58,997 nt of DNA from Planctomycetaceae bacterium (GCA_020426325.1 JAGQQG010000033.1:1-58997); one strand, 5' to 3'. Positions 28,359-39,623 are shown, counted from the first letter of the stretch. Notes: generated by a model from the letters alone, not told the origin. Made by a program: numbers and translations.

Positions 28359-29795
28359 TTGCTCAATACCGACTCATCACAAAACGTTGCGAGACGGCAA
28401 TTTCTGGGGCGGAGCTCTGTCGGGATTGGCACGGCTGCACTGGCAGCTTTGCTGAACCGTGGCACGTCCGCAGCAGAAGTCGTACAGCAGCAACCGCACT
28501 TCCCGCCGCGCGCTCGACGTGTCATCTGGCTGACGCAAGCCGGTGCCCCGTCTCAGCTCGAACTGTTCGATTACAAGCCGGATCTCAAGCAGCGATTCGA
28601 TCAGGACCTGCCGGATTCGGTCCGTCAGGGACAGCGATTGACAGGCATGACATCGGGACAAGCGCGGTTGCCGGTCGCCCCTTCGGTTTATGACTTCCAA
28701 CAGTGCGGAGAATCGGGAATCTGGTTGAGCGAATTGCTGCCACACTGCGCTCGCATTGCCGATCGCATGTGCCTGATTCGTTCGCTCTACACGGAGGCCA
28801 TCAACCACGACCCGGCCATGACGCTGCTTCAGACCGGTCATCAGATCGCAGGCCGACCGTCGTTGGGAGCCTGGCTGTCATATGGTCTCGGGTCTGAGAA
28901 CGACAACCTGCCGTCGTACGTCGTGATGATTTCGCGGCCGAGCGGACCTACGAACGCTCAGCCGCTTCACGAACGGATGTGGGGGGCCGGGTTCTTGCCG
29001 TCGCGTCACCAGGGGGTCCGATTCAGTCCCGGCAAGGATCCGGTGCTTTTTCTTTCAAACCCGCCAGGAATCACGACCAATCGTCGCCGTGCGATGATCA
29101 ACGACATCGCTGCTCTCAATCGACTGAAGCTCGCCGATTTTCAGGATCCGGAAACGCAAACTCGGATCGACCAGTATGAACTGGCGTTTCGCATGCAGTC
29201 AGCGGTCCCCGAACTGGCGGATGTCTCAGACGAACCAAAGTCGGTATTAGAGCATTACGGACCGGAATCGCTAAAGCTCGGCACCTTCGCAGCGAACTGC
29301 CTGTTGGCTCGACGCCTGGCCGAGCGGGGAGTGAGGTTCATCCAGCTGTATCACCGTGGTTGGGATCAGCACAACAATCTGCCCTCAGGCATCAAGAGCC
29401 AGTGTTACGATGTTGACCAGCCCACAGCAGCCCTTGTCGAGGAACTCGCCGAGCGAGGATTGCTGGAGGACACGCTGGTGGTGTGGGGCGGCGAATTCGG
29501 GCGGACGGTCTATTCTCAGGGAACACTCACTGCTGAGAATTACGGACGCGATCATCATCCCCGCTGCTTCTCGATGTGGATGGCCGGAGCGGGAGTTAAC
29601 TCCGGGACCGTCATCGGTGAGACGGACGACTATTCCTACAGCATCGTTCGTGATCCGGTCCACATCCACGATCTGAACGCCACGGTGCTTCATCTGCTGG
29701 GCTTCGACCATACACGCCTGACATATCGCCATCAGGGCCGCGATTATCGTTTAACCGATGTTCATGGCAATGTTGTGACAAATGCCCTGACGTGA
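28359..29795 (+). CDS. DUF1501 family protein
   Basis: A TTG start at 28359 is likely: GAGGA lies a few bases upstream and a twin-arginine-like leader (ARRQFLGRSSVG) follows directly. DUF1501 motifs: TQAGAPSQLELFDYKP early, WGGEFGRTVYSQG and GRDHHPRC late. It is closely related to the protein at 12121-13527: both share the FRMQ(T/S)..PELADVS and CLLARRLAERGVRFIQLYHRGWD blocks, so the two DUF1553-DUF1501 pairs look like paralogous modules. It is 22 bases downstream of its DUF1553 partner. Confidence 0.91.
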   Translation: MLNTDSSQNVARRQFLGRSSVGIGTAALAALLNRGTSAAEVVQQQPHFPPRARRVIWLTQAGAPSQLELFDYKPDLKQRFDQDLPDSVRQGQRLTGMTSGQARLPVAPSVYDFQQCGESGIWLSELLPHCARIADRMCLIRSLYTEAINHDPAMTLLQTGHQIAGRPSLGAWLSYGLGSENDNLPSYVVMISRPSGPTNAQPLHERMWGAGFLPSRHQGVRFSPGKDPVLFLSNPPGITTNRRRAMINDIAALNRLKLADFQDPETQTRIDQYELAFRMQSAVPELADVSDEPKSVLEHYGPESLKLGTFAANCLLARRLAERGVRFIQLYHRGWDQHNNLPSGIKSQCYDVDQPTAALVEELAERGLLEDTLVVWGGEFGRTVYSQGTLTAENYGRDHHPRCFSMWMAGAGVNSGTVIGETDDYSYSIVRDPVHIHDLNATVLHLLGFDHTRLTYRHQGRDYRLTDVHGNVVTNALT

Positions 29796-29904
29796 GTCCA
29801 TTGACGTTCGTCTCTCGGTATTGGACGCTAACGTTGTACGCGATGCTGAGTTGATGTCATCGCCAGCCATGACGCTAAAACGTGCTGCAAGTAGACCTGT
29901 TGAA

Positions 29905-32253
29905 ATGTGGATCCAGAAGTCCATCCTGTTGATGCTCGTCGTCGCAGTGTTCCGGCCGAGTGCCTGCATTGGAGGCGAGTTTGCGGTGCCTGATGCAGAC
30001 GTCGTTCAACGCTTCGTCGACTCACATTGCATCGAATGCCATAACGATGGCTCAAGAGCGGCAGGACTGTCTCTTGACGGTCTGACAGCTACAAATGTCG
30101 CCCCGTCGGCAGATGTCTGGGAACGCGTCTTTCGGAAACTGGGGCGAAGGCAAATGCCTCCACTCGACAGCCCACGACCCAATGACGAACAATACGATCT
30201 CATCATTCGGGAGTTGGGTGCCCGGCTCGATCGCGTGGCGGAGGCCACCCCTCATCCAGGTCGCACTGAGACCTTTCGCCGCCTGACACGCACCGAATAT
30301 GCTCATGCGATTCGGGATCTGCTGTCACTTGAGATCGACGTCGAAGCACTGTTGCCAGTCGACGAGTCGAGTCACGGTTTCGATAATGTCACCGTTGGGA
30401 ATCTCTCGCCGACGCTGCTCAATCGGTACATCTCTGCTGCGGAGAAGATCAGCCGCATGGCAGTTGGCGGTCCGATGCGATCCCCAGGCAGCTACGTGAT
30501 TCGTCTGCGGCCCGACATGACTCAGGAGGAACATGTCGAAGGATTGCCGATCGGCACAAGAGGTGGTGTGTTGATCGAGTACACATTTCCGCGGGAAGGT
30601 GTGTACGAAATCCAGGCCCGCTTGATGCGTGACCGCGATGAACACGTTGAGGGTCTCAAGCAGGAGCATGAGCTGGAAATCCTGTTGGATCGAGCACGCG
30701 TGGAGTTGTTCACCCTGCAGCCACCCAACTCAAACGCAGAGCACGCAGCGGCCGACGCACATCTCAATGCGCGAATCCCAGTGACGGCTGGCCCGCATGT
30801 GGTCGGGGTGACATTCGTGAAGCAGTCGTCCTCACTACTCGAAACGAAACGACAGCCGTATGACGCTCACTTCAATTTCTACCGTCATCCACGTCTGTCA
30901 CCGGCGATTTACGAAGTCTCGATCACCGGTCCTTACGATTCACACAGGGCTGGTCAATCGCCCAGCCGAGAACGAATCTTCCTGAACAGCTCAGCATCCA
31001 CGGATGACGAAGATCAACGTGCAGAAGAGATCCTGAGCCGTCTGTTGCGTCGCGCGTATCGCCGCACCATCACGCCAGACGATTTGCAGCAACCGCTCCA
31101 GTTCTACCACGCGGCCCGCACGAACGGCGACTTTGAGCAAGGAATCCAGGCCGCATTGAGTGCAATCCTGGTCAATCCTCATTTTCTGTTCCGTGTGGAG
31201 CGAGATCCGCCCGGAGTGCCTTCAGGCACCGTATACAATGTCAGCGACTTTGAACTAGCTTCGAGGCTGTCGTTCTTTTTGTGGAGCAGTCTTCCGGACG
31301 ACGAACTTCTCGATCTGGCTGATCGAGGCGACTTGAGCCGCCCCGACGTGTTGGAAGCTCAGGTCAAGAGAATGCTGCATGATCAGCGGTCGCAATCCCT
31401 GGTGACCAATTTCGCAAGTCAATGGCTGTACCTGCGGAACCTGGAGTCGATGACACCGGACCTCAGGACCTTTCCCGATTTCGATGACAATCTCCGCCAG
31501 GCTTTTCAGCAGGAGACGGAACTGTTCGTTGAAAGCATTCTTCGCGAAGACCGCAGAGTGCTGGACCTGATTGACGCCGACTACACGTTCCTGAACGAAC
31601 GACTGGCCAAGCACTACGAGATCCCTCATGTGTATGGCAGCCGGTTTCGACGTGTCACGCTTGGAAATGATGAGAAGCGCGGCGGACTGTTACGCCAAGG
31701 AAGTATCCTGATGGCCACTTCGTATGCCACGCGGACCTCACCAGTCCTTCGTGGAAAGTGGGTTCTTGAGAACCTGCTCGGTTCGCCTCCACCTCCGCCA
31801 CCGGACAATGTGCCTCCCCTGGAGGACAATACCGTGGCAGCAGACCTGCCGGTTCGCCAGCGGCTTGCTGCCCATCGAGCCAACGCAACCTGCGCGAGCT
31901 GTCACAACTTGATTGACCCGATCGGACTCGCGTTGGAGAACTTTGACGCAGTTGGCCGCTGGAGGGATGTCGAGGCCGGATTACCGGTCGATGCCTCGGG
32001 AGGTCTTCCGGACGGAACCGTGTGTGTCGGGGTTGAGGAAATCGAGCAGGGATTGCTGAAGCGACCGGAAGTGTTTGTTGGTACGCTGGTGGAAAAGCTG
32101 TTGACGTATGCCTTGGGTCGAGGAATGGAATCGTGCGACGCACCGTCGGTCCGTCAGATTATCAGAGATGCTGAAAAGGCGAACTACCGGTTCTCTTCTC
32201 TGATTGTTGGCATCGCAAACAGCAAATCTTTTCAAATGAGGACGACGCCATGA
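29905..32253 (+). CDS. DUF1587/DUF1592/DUF1588/DUF1585 diheme-motif protein
   Basis: Several starts are possible (TTG 29821, ATG 29854, 29869, 29905); 29905 directly precedes the hydrophobic signal MWIQKSILLMLVVAVF, but none has a clear ribosome-binding site. Domains: CIECH in the N-terminal cytochrome-C domain, DUF1587 (RRLTRTEYAHAIRDLLSL), a carbohydrate-binding-like sandwich, DUF1595/1592 (RRAYRRTITPDD, ASRLSFFLWSSLPDDELL), DUF1588 with a second heme motif CASCH followed by LIDPIGLALENFDAVG, and DUF1585. It is shorter than the paralogue at 15163-18135. Its stop overlaps the start of the following DUF1552 gene by four bases (ATGA). Confidence 0.92.
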   Translation: MWIQKSILLMLVVAVFRPSACIGGEFAVPDADVVQRFVDSHCIECHNDGSRAAGLSLDGLTATNVAPSADVWERVFRKLGRRQMPPLDSPRPNDEQYDLIIRELGARLDRVAEATPHPGRTETFRRLTRTEYAHAIRDLLSLEIDVEALLPVDESSHGFDNVTVGNLSPTLLNRYISAAEKISRMAVGGPMRSPGSYVIRLRPDMTQEEHVEGLPIGTRGGVLIEYTFPREGVYEIQARLMRDRDEHVEGLKQEHELEILLDRARVELFTLQPPNSNAEHAAADAHLNARIPVTAGPHVVGVTFVKQSSSLLETKRQPYDAHFNFYRHPRLSPAIYEVSITGPYDSHRAGQSPSRERIFLNSSASTDDEDQRAEEILSRLLRRAYRRTITPDDLQQPLQFYHAARTNGDFEQGIQAALSAILVNPHFLFRVERDPPGVPSGTVYNVSDFELASRLSFFLWSSLPDDELLDLADRGDLSRPDVLEAQVKRMLHDQRSQSLVTNFASQWLYLRNLESMTPDLRTFPDFDDNLRQAFQQETELFVESILREDRRVLDLIDADYTFLNERLAKHYEIPHVYGSRFRRVTLGNDEKRGGLLRQGSILMATSYATRTSPVLRGKWVLENLLGSPPPPPPDNVPPLEDNTVAADLPVRQRLAAHRANATCASCHNLIDPIGLALENFDAVGRWRDVEAGLPVDASGGLPDGTVCVGVEEIEQGLLKRPEVFVGTLVEKLLTYALGRGMESCDAPSVRQIIRDAEKANYRFSSLIVGIANSKSFQMRTTP

Positions 32254-33596
32254 TGCTCACGAAGCGAGCCCTGCCCAGACGGACCTTCCTTCGCGGAGTG
32301 GGTGCTTCCATCGCGATGCCCCTGCTCGATGCGATGGTGCCTTCGATGACTGCTCTTGCTGAGACACCTGCCAGTCCTGCTCAGCTGCGTCGACTCGGAT
32401 TTGTGTACATCCCGATGGGCTGTGACCATACGCGGTGGACGTTGACTGGCGACACGCTTGAGGAACTCAGCCCCTCTCTGAGTCCATTGGCCAGGGTGCG
32501 ACAGCAGGTCTCGGTCATCTCCAACCTGGAGTTGAGAAACGCCTATCCCGGAACACATGCCACATCCAACGCAGCGTTTCTGAGTGCAGCCACCGCCAAA
32601 CGCACGGAGAGTACCGACTACCATCTCGGGACCACCGTCGACCAGATTGCAGCACAGCAGATTGGACAGGAGACCCAACTTCCTTCGTTGGAACTGGCCA
32701 TGGACCTTGTCTCCATGGTCGGTCAGTGCGATAACGGCTACGCCTGTGTCTACCAGAACAATCTCGCATGGTCATCGCCGACGACACCTCTCCCCGCAGA
32801 GGCGCACCCCCGGCTCGTCTTCGAGACGCTGTTCGGTGAAGGCGGGAGCACTGCCGATCGACTGGCAGCCATCCAGCAGCGAGCCAGCTTGCTCGACTCG
32901 ATCATGGAGGAGATGGGGCGACTTGAGCGCTCGTTGGGACCTGCGGATCGCAATCGCGTTCATGAGTACCTGGATGCTGTGCGTGAGGTCGAGCGGCGAA
33001 TTCAGAGGGCCGACGAAACTTCGCAGGAGAATCCGCTTCCCGACCTGGACCGTCCGCAGGGAGTTCCCGCCAATTATGGAGATCATGCCCGGTTAATGTT
33101 CGACCTGCAGCGACTGGCACTTCAGGGGGACATCACACGTGTGATCACGTTTCAGCTCGCGCGCGAGACGAGCAATCGTTCCTATCCCGAAATTGGGATT
33201 TCGGAAGGACATCATCCGCTCACGCACCACGGCAATGATCCGGAGAAGATCGCCAAGGTGGCGAAGATCAATCAGTTCCACGTCTCGCTGTTTGCCAGTT
33301 TCCTCGAATCTCTGCAGGAGACGCCCGAGGGAGATGGATCGCTGCTGGACCATGTGCTTTACCTGTACGGAAGCGGCATGGGAAACCCGAATGTCCACGA
33401 CCACCGCAACCTGCCGATTCTGGTCGCTGGAGGCGCGGCCGGAAATATGTGCGGTGGCCGCCACATCCGCCATGAACAGTCCACACCACTGGCGAACTTG
33501 CACCTCACGCTGCTCGATAAGGTTGGTGTGAAGCTGGATTCCTTCGCAGACAGCAATGGCACCGTGGACGAGTTGTTTGTACCTCTCAGTGTGTAG
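32250..33596 (+). CDS. DUF1552 family protein
   Basis: Starts at ATG 32250, overlapping the stop of the diheme gene, with GAGGACG just upstream. The leader LPRRTFLRGVGASIAMPLLDAM is of the twin-arginine type. The body has the DUF1552 blocks GFVYIPMGCDH, TDYHLGTTVDQIAAQ, SFQLARE-like (TFQLARETSNRSYPEIG), LTHHG and YGSGMGNPNVHDHRNLPILVAGG. Strict coupling to a DUF1592-type heme protein matches the arrangement at 13657-18135, suggesting that the two proteins work as a pair outside the cytoplasm. Confidence 0.92.
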   Translation: MMLTKRALPRRTFLRGVGASIAMPLLDAMVPSMTALAETPASPAQLRRLGFVYIPMGCDHTRWTLTGDTLEELSPSLSPLARVRQQVSVISNLELRNAYPGTHATSNAAFLSAATAKRTESTDYHLGTTVDQIAAQQIGQETQLPSLELAMDLVSMVGQCDNGYACVYQNNLAWSSPTTPLPAEAHPRLVFETLFGEGGSTADRLAAIQQRASLLDSIMEEMGRLERSLGPADRNRVHEYLDAVREVERRIQRADETSQENPLPDLDRPQGVPANYGDHARLMFDLQRLALQGDITRVITFQLARETSNRSYPEIGISEGHHPLTHHGNDPEKIAKVAKINQFHVSLFASFLESLQETPEGDGSLLDHVLYLYGSGMGNPNVHDHRNLPILVAGGAAGNMCGGRHIRHEQSTPLANLHLTLLDKVGVKLDSFADSNGTVDELFVPLSV

Positions 33597-33602
33597 GGGA
33601 AA

Positions 33603-35135
33603 ATGATGTTCCACCGACGACATCCTGTGACATCGCCAGCATCAATCCATTTGTTCTTTGGTGTTGTTGCCTTGGTCTTGACGTCGACCGATAACGTGTA
33701 CTCAGCTGATGTCGATGCTCCCTTGGCCGATGCTGCCGAATCGGGAGAATACTCGACAATTCGCCAACTGTTAGACAATGGTGCTGATCTCAATGCGGCA
33801 CAGGTCGATGGCATGACGGCCCTCCATTGGGCGACCTACGACGACGACCAGCCGATGGCCACACTCCTGGTTCAAAGGGGGGCCGACGTCAACACAGAGA
33901 ATCGCTATGGCGTGCCGCCACTGTCGCTCGCTTGTACGAACGGCAACGCTCAGATTGTTCAGCTGCTGCTGAATGCTGGCGCCAATCCAAACGCAAAGTT
34001 ACGCGGTGGCGAAACGGTCCTGATGACAGCCGCCCGCACAGGTCGGTTGGAGGCTGTACAAGCGATCATCGCAGCCGGAGCTGATGTCAACGCCCGGGAG
34101 CGCGAAGATCAGACCGCCATAATGTGGGCAGCCGCGGACGGTCATGCAGAGGTTGTTCAGGCATTGATCGATGCCGGGGCCGATTTTCTCACCCCGCTTA
34201 GCTCCGGATTCACACCTTTACTCTTCGCAATTCGAGAAGGACAGGCCGAAGCAGTACGTGTGTTGCTGGCAGCCGGGACCGATGTGAATGCCGAAATGAT
34301 GCCGCAGTCCGGCGGTCGTGACGAGCGGACGACACCGCTGATCCTTGCTGTCGACAATGGACATTTCGCATTAGCGACGGAGCTTCTGAAAGCAGGTGCC
34401 GATCCGAATGCAGCTCCGGCAGGATTCACGGCATTGCATGCAATCACTTGGGTCCGTCGACCGCTGGGTGGTGACACAGATCCCGCTCCGATCGGATCGG
34501 GAAGCCTGAACAGCCTTGACTTGGTGAGCCGGTTACTGGAGGCCGGAGCCGACATCAACGCTCGCTATCACCTGAAAGGCGCGGGAAAGGGGGGCTGGTA
34601 CTCCGGCGGAAATGCTCAGTTCACAAATGCCGGTTCCACAGCTTTCGTGCTGACTGCTCGGAATTCGGATTTAAACCTGATGCGAACGCTGCTGGACGCG
34701 GGGGCAGACTGGCAAATCCCGAATGGTGACAACTGCACAGCGTTGCTTGCTGCAGCGGGAGTTGGCGCACTGGGAAGCGGTGATGAACTCCCGGGAACCG
34801 AAGACGAGGCCATTGAAACGGTCCGACTGCTTCTCGACCTCGGAGCCGATATCAATGCCGTGAGCGACCAGGGCGAGACCGCGATGCACGGTGCTGCTTA
34901 TCAAGAGCGCCCTTTATTAGTGAAATTCCTTGTCGACAACGGGGCCGACATCAGCGTTTGGAATCGAGAGAACAAGTTTGGCTGGACCCCGCTGATGATC
35001 GCCCGCGGCCACCGCCCTGGCAATTTCCGTCCTTCTCCAAAAACCATCGAAGCGATCGAAGCAGCCATGCAAGCAGCTGATGTCCAAATCCCACCTGAGA
35101 TGAAACCGAAGGAGGATGAGGTTCAAACTCCGTGA
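33603..35135 (+). CDS. Exported ankyrin-repeat protein
   Basis: A 510-residue protein with an N-terminal signal sequence (about 30 residues, ending near VYSA), followed by roughly twelve ankyrin repeats covering almost the whole chain. Typical units read GxTALHWAT...LLVQRGADVN, GETVLMTAARTGRLEAVQ and GETAMHGAAYQERPLLVK. No catalytic domain is present. It starts 6 bases after the DUF1552 gene with AGGGG just upstream, so it is almost certainly co-transcribed. It may be a scaffold for the DUF1592/DUF1552 partners, an association also familiar from other planctomycete and acidobacterial loci. The functional link is inference. Confidence 0.92.
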   Translation: MMFHRRHPVTSPASIHLFFGVVALVLTSTDNVYSADVDAPLADAAESGEYSTIRQLLDNGADLNAAQVDGMTALHWATYDDDQPMATLLVQRGADVNTENRYGVPPLSLACTNGNAQIVQLLLNAGANPNAKLRGGETVLMTAARTGRLEAVQAIIAAGADVNAREREDQTAIMWAAADGHAEVVQALIDAGADFLTPLSSGFTPLLFAIREGQAEAVRVLLAAGTDVNAEMMPQSGGRDERTTPLILAVDNGHFALATELLKAGADPNAAPAGFTALHAITWVRRPLGGDTDPAPIGSGSLNSLDLVSRLLEAGADINARYHLKGAGKGGWYSGGNAQFTNAGSTAFVLTARNSDLNLMRTLLDAGADWQIPNGDNCTALLAAAGVGALGSGDELPGTEDEAIETVRLLLDLGADINAVSDQGETAMHGAAYQERPLLVKFLVDNGADISVWNRENKFGWTPLMIARGHRPGNFRPSPKTIEAIEAAMQAADVQIPPEMKPKEDEVQTP

Positions 35136-35224
35136 AGATAAGACGCTTCCTCTTTGCTGCTCGTCACAGCTTTCCGGAGTTTTTATTCCGCATTTTCGCG
35201 CCTCCGGCAGTACTCGTTCTTCAC

Positions 35225-36640
35225 TTAAAACAGGCGATTGAGGCCATTCAGTGCGGCGACTCGGTAGGCTTCTGCCATCGTGGGATAGTTGAAAGTCGAG
35301 TTGACGAAGTAGTTGAGTGAATTCTGTTCGGCAGGCTGTGACATGATCGCCTGACCGATGTGGATGATCTCGGACGCATTGGCGCCGAAACAGTGGACGC
35401 CGAGGATTTGCAGAGTCTCGCGGTGAAAGAGCAGCTTCAGCATGCCGACTGTCTGGCCGGTGATCTGCGCACGTGCGAGACTCTTGAAGATGGACTGGCC
35501 GACTTCGTACGGGACTCCAGCCTCTGTAAGTTCCCGTTCTGTTTTACCGAGTGAGCTGATTTCCGGACTGGTGTAGATCCCCGTCGGGATGTCCTCGATC
35601 ATGGCCCGTTCGCAGAAACCATTGATGAGGTGCAGAGCCGCATACCGTCCCTGCACGTACGCTGCACTGGCCAAGGCTGGCATGCCGATCACGTCTCCGA
35701 CGGCATAGATTCTCTCAGCAGCGGTATGGAAGTGTTCATCAACTTCAATCTGTCCACGATTGTTTGTCGTGATGCCTGCAGCTTCGAGGTTGAGGTCATC
35801 GGTGTTTCCACTTCGACCGGCTGCCCAGAGCAAGACATCCGTCTTGATCTGTTTCTTTGACTTCAAGTGCAGGATGACGCCGTCATCGACCGGTTCGACA
35901 TGGTCATAAACCTCACTATGGCGGATGACGACACCACGCTCTCGAAGGTGATAGCTCAGTGCATCAATGATCTCATCGTCGAGAAACTCCAGGAGCTTCG
36001 TGCGCGTGTTGATGAGATTCACTTTCACGCCGATGTTGCGAAACATGGAGGCGTACTCGCAACCGATGACGCCGGCCCCGTACACACATATGGATCGTGG
36101 CGTCTTCGGCAAATCCAGAATGGAATCGCTGTCGAAGATGCGTGGATGGCTGAAATCGATGTCCGGCGGCCGAAATGGTTTGGAACCGGTGGCAATAATG
36201 ACGGCATGGCTCTCCAGGACTCTGCGGCCGCCAAGTTCGTCGCAGACCTCGATTCGATTCGGGCCAGCAAACCGAGCGTGTCCTTGATAGACGGGGACAC
36301 CGTTTCGATCGTAGAAGCTGCGTCGCATGTCGACCTGCTTAGCGATCACCGCTCCCGCCGATCGCCGGAGGTTGGGAAACGAACGTGCTGCTGAGAGTGT
36401 GGCTGTGTCGACGAGTCCCGTGTTCTGGAGATTCACCGACTGGTAAATTGCAAATCGGAGAGCTTTACTCGGAATGGTCCCCTTGTGAGTACAGCTGCCA
36501 CCGATTGCAGGCATCCGTTCCACGGCTGCAACAGAGCGGCCCAGCTTGGTCGCCTGCATGGCTGCCCCCTCGCCGCCGGGCCCGGTCCCGATGACGATGA
36601 CATCATACCTGTGATTCTCGTGGTTCAATGATTCCCTCAT
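35225..36640 (-). CDS. sthA: Soluble pyridine nucleotide transhydrogenase
   Basis: ATG 36640 gives 471 residues, close to the ~466 of enteric SthA; the frame is open farther upstream (to 36850) without homology. It is a flavoprotein of the lipoamide-dehydrogenase fold with an FAD-binding [10 protein letters not shown] (18-27) and a second nucleotide motif [12 protein letters not shown]. The redox disulfide CxxxxC of lipoamide dehydrogenase is replaced by CTHKGT (C50, T55), the pattern specific to SthA. The C-terminal dimerisation domain ends in [21 protein letters not shown], typical of SthA. The enzyme interconverts NADH and NADPH in the cytoplasm. It is convergent with the ankyrin gene and divergent from the glycosidase gene. 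Confidence 0.93.
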   Translation of the reverse strand: MRESLNHENHRYDVIVIGTGPGGEGAAMQATKLGRSVAAVERMPAIGGSCTHKGTIPSKALRFAIYQSVNLQNTGLVDTATLSAARSFPNLRRSAGAVIAKQVDMRRSFYDRNGVPVYQGHARFAGPNRIEVCDELGGRRVLESHAVIIATGSKPFRPPDIDFSHPRIFDSDSILDLPKTPRSICVYGAGVIGCEYASMFRNIGVKVNLINTRTKLLEFLDDEIIDALSYHLRERGVVIRHSEVYDHVEPVDDGVILHLKSKKQIKTDVLLWAAGRSGNTDDLNLEAAGITTNNRGQIEVDEHFHTAAERIYAVGDVIGMPALASAAYVQGRYAALHLINGFCERAMIEDIPTGIYTSPEISSLGKTERELTEAGVPYEVGQSIFKSLARAQITGQTVGMLKLLFHRETLQILGVHCFGANASEIIHIGQAIMSQPAEQNSLNYFVNSTFNYPTMAEAYRVAALNGLNRLF

Positions 36641-36899
36641 TGCTGTCGATGGAAGATAGTCTCGGGATATTCTCTGGCTTCGCAAGTCCAATGCCGGATT
36701 GGGGGAAAGGAATCTGGCACCTGAGCGATCAGTCCGATGATTCGCTGGAAGGGTACGACATTCGCATCCAACTTCTCTCGACTCAGACTCCAACAGAATC
36801 TCGTCCGCTTGACGGCATCCTGCAATCTGATTAGGCAGGTGTCGCCTCACAAACGGGCAGGGAAACTTCCATCGGCATTCGTCGTCTGTCGTAAGTCGA

Positions 36900-39623
36900 A
36901 TGCAAGGCTCAAGAGTAGCTGGGATGCCGCAAGCTGAAATAGATCGCCTCGCAGCCGAGGCTCGTCGAGACTCGGGCGCTGACTGGAAGCGATGGGGACC
37001 CTATTTGGCGGAGCGGCAATGGGGGACGGTGCGCGAGGACTATTCGTCCGACGGTCGCCCGTGGCTCCACTTCACGTATGAGGAGGCTGTGTGGAGGACG
37101 TACCGTTGGGGTGAAGATGGCATGCTGGGCATCACTGATCGGAAATGCCGGCTTTGTTTCGCCCCGGCACTCTGGAACGGTGTTGATCCCATTTTGAAGG
37201 AAAGGTTTTTTGGACTGACGGGACCAGAGGGAAACCATGGCGAAGATGTCAAAGAGGCTTACTTTTACATCGAAGCGACCCCTACACATTCGTATCTGAA
37301 GGCCCTCTATAAGTATCCCCAGAACCGTTTTCCGTACGACGCCCTCAGGGCTGAGAATTCGCAGCGGACGCGAAATGATCCGGAGTTCGAACTGACTGAC
37401 ACCGGGATCTTTGATGAGGGACGATACTTCGACGTGCAGATTGAGTACGCGAAAGCATCTCCCGATGACATTTTGATTCGGATGAGCGTCTCAAATCGCG
37501 GGCCAGACGATGCGACACTCCATCTCTTGCCCGCATGGTGGTTCCGCAACACATGGAGTTGGGGAGAGACCGTCGAGCGTCCCTCTGTAAAGCCGCGGCT
37601 CAGAGAATTGCCAGACGGTTCCTTGCTGGCTGAGCATGAGTCGCTGGGGAATTACATCATCACTGTCGATCGTGGCCCCGATGGTCTGAAGCCGAAATGG
37701 CTGTTCACAGAGAATGAAACAAATACATGGCGCATCGATGATCCCTCCAGCCGTCGTCCTTCTTGTAAAGATGCCTTTCACCTCGCTGTCGTGGATGGAA
37801 TGCCCGGTGCAGTCAATCCGCAACAGCGGGGGACTAAGGCTGCGGCGCACTACGAGTGTGTGATTCCAGCCGCTTCGGAAATCGAATTCCGTTTCAGAAT
37901 GTCGCCACACAGAGACTCACAAGGCGATCCCTTCGATGATAATTTCGCCGCGACTTTCGAGCGACGAATCGAGGAGGCGGATGGGTTTGCAAATTCGATC
38001 GTCAAGCAGGGACTGACAGCCGACGAAACCCGTGTGATGCGCCAGGCAAACGCGGGATTGCTGTGGACGAAGCAGTTCTACCACTATGAGATTCCGTCGT
38101 GGCTGGAAGGAGATGGTCCCTCCAAGCGAAATCATCTCTCACGCAAAGTGTCAAGAAATGCCGACTGGGGACACCTCTTCAATCGGGATGTCATCTCGAT
38201 GCCGGACAAGTGGGAGTATCCCTGGTACGCCGCCTGGGACTCCGCATTTCACATGATCCCGTTTGCCAACCTCGACCCCTATTTCGCGAAAGAACAGGCA
38301 CTTTTGTTTCTTCGCGAATGGTATATGCATCCGAACGGTCAGATTCCGGCATACGAATGGAACTTCAGCGACGTCAATCCGCCTGTCCATGCCTGGGCGT
38401 GCTGGCGCGTATACCAGATGACGGGGCAACCCGGTCAGCGCGATCGAAACTTTCTGGCTCGGGCATTTCAGAAACTTCTGCTCAACTTCACGTGGTGGGT
38501 CAATCGCAAAGACGTCCGTGGCAAGCACGTCTTCACCGGCGGCTTCCTGGGACTGGACAACATCGGCATCTTCGACCGTTCCAAGCCATTGCCGACTGGA
38601 GGACATCTTGAACAGGCCGACGGCACTGCCTGGATGGCCTATTACTGTTCGAGCATGCTCTCCATTGCGTTCGAACTGGCAGATGGCAATCCCGCCTATG
38701 AGGACATGGCGTCGAAGTTCTTTGAGCATTACGTGGCCATTGCAGAGGCCATGAACTCACTTGATGGGACCGGGTTGTGGGACGAGGAAGACGGCTTCTA
38801 CTACGACCACCTTCATTTGAACGGACAGAGTATTCCCCTCAAGATCCGCTCGATTGTTGGTCTGATTCCGCTGCTGACTGTCGATGTGCTGTATGACCGC
38901 GTGATCGAACAGCTTCCCGGTTTCCGCAAACGGATGAGGTGGTTTCTCAACTACCGTCGAGATTTGCCAAACTTCATGACTTACATGGAGTCGGACGGCC
39001 AGACACCGGAGGGTGATGCCCTTCGGTTATTGTCCATTCCCACCCGGGAACGGCTCGAACGATTGCTTCGATATTTGCTCGATGAAAATGAATTCCTCTC
39101 CCCTTTCGGAATTCGTTCATTGTCCAAGTATCATGCGGAGCATCCATTTGAGTTTGAGCTGAACGGTGAACGACTGTGCGTAAGCTACGTTCCCGGGGAA
39201 TCCGACAGCGGTCTCTTCGGAGGCAACTCCAATTGGCGGGGACCGATCTGGTTCCCTCTGAACTATCTGCTCATTGAAGCCCTTGAGCGCTATCATCAGT
39301 TTTACGGAGAGAATCTGCGTGTCGAGTGCCCCGTGCGGTCGGGGAAATACCTGAATTTGAGACAGGTCGCTGACGAAATCCGGACTCGACTGGTGAGACT
39401 CTTCCTGACTGATTCTGCTGGGAGTCGTCCCTGTTATGCCCGTGGCGAACGCTTTCTCAACGATGAGCATTGGAGCAATCTTGTACTTTTCTATGAGTAC
39501 TTCCACGCAGAGACAGGGCGAGGTCTGGGCGCCAGTCATCAAACAGGCTGGACGGCCCTAATTGCACCCATTCTGTCAACGCTCGCCGACAGACGTGCGA
39601 CTGTTCCACATTCAGATGCATAG
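36900..39623 (+). CDS. GH63-like glycosidase (MGH1-type glycoside hydrolase)
   Basis: A 907-residue cytoplasmic protein (no signal peptide) of the bacterial 'glucosidase' group related to GH63 and mannosylglycerate hydrolases. Residues ~20-350 form the N-terminal sandwich ([35 protein letters not shown]). Residues ~390-890 form the (alpha/alpha)6 barrel, with [33 protein letters not shown] (candidate catalytic acid near E486) and [19 protein letters not shown] 36900 is used; M9 is an alternative. It probably trims an alpha-linked glucoside or mannoside. Pyruvate kinase follows in the same direction, linking it to sugar breakdown. Confidence 0.88.
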   Translation: MQGSRVAGMPQAEIDRLAAEARRDSGADWKRWGPYLAERQWGTVREDYSSDGRPWLHFTYEEAVWRTYRWGEDGMLGITDRKCRLCFAPALWNGVDPILKERFFGLTGPEGNHGEDVKEAYFYIEATPTHSYLKALYKYPQNRFPYDALRAENSQRTRNDPEFELTDTGIFDEGRYFDVQIEYAKASPDDILIRMSVSNRGPDDATLHLLPAWWFRNTWSWGETVERPSVKPRLRELPDGSLLAEHESLGNYIITVDRGPDGLKPKWLFTENETNTWRIDDPSSRRPSCKDAFHLAVVDGMPGAVNPQQRGTKAAAHYECVIPAASEIEFRFRMSPHRDSQGDPFDDNFAATFERRIEEADGFANSIVKQGLTADETRVMRQANAGLLWTKQFYHYEIPSWLEGDGPSKRNHLSRKVSRNADWGHLFNRDVISMPDKWEYPWYAAWDSAFHMIPFANLDPYFAKEQALLFLREWYMHPNGQIPAYEWNFSDVNPPVHAWACWRVYQMTGQPGQRDRNFLARAFQKLLLNFTWWVNRKDVRGKHVFTGGFLGLDNIGIFDRSKPLPTGGHLEQADGTAWMAYYCSSMLSIAFELADGNPAYEDMASKFFEHYVAIAEAMNSLDGTGLWDEEDGFYYDHLHLNGQSIPLKIRSIVGLIPLLTVDVLYDRVIEQLPGFRKRMRWFLNYRRDLPNFMTYMESDGQTPEGDALRLLSIPTRERLERLLRYLLDENEFLSPFGIRSLSKYHAEHPFEFELNGERLCVSYVPGESDSGLFGGNSNWRGPIWFPLNYLLIEALERYHQFYGENLRVECPVRSGKYLNLRQVADEIRTRLVRLFLTDSAGSRPCYARGERFLNDEHWSNLVLFYEYFHAETGRGLGASHQTGWTALIAPILSTLADRRATVPHSDA

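Noticed and set aside
27761-28525. 254-codon open frame on the minus strand
   Set aside because: Antisense to the DUF1553 end and the DUF1501 start, both with clear homology; the translation has no recognisable features.
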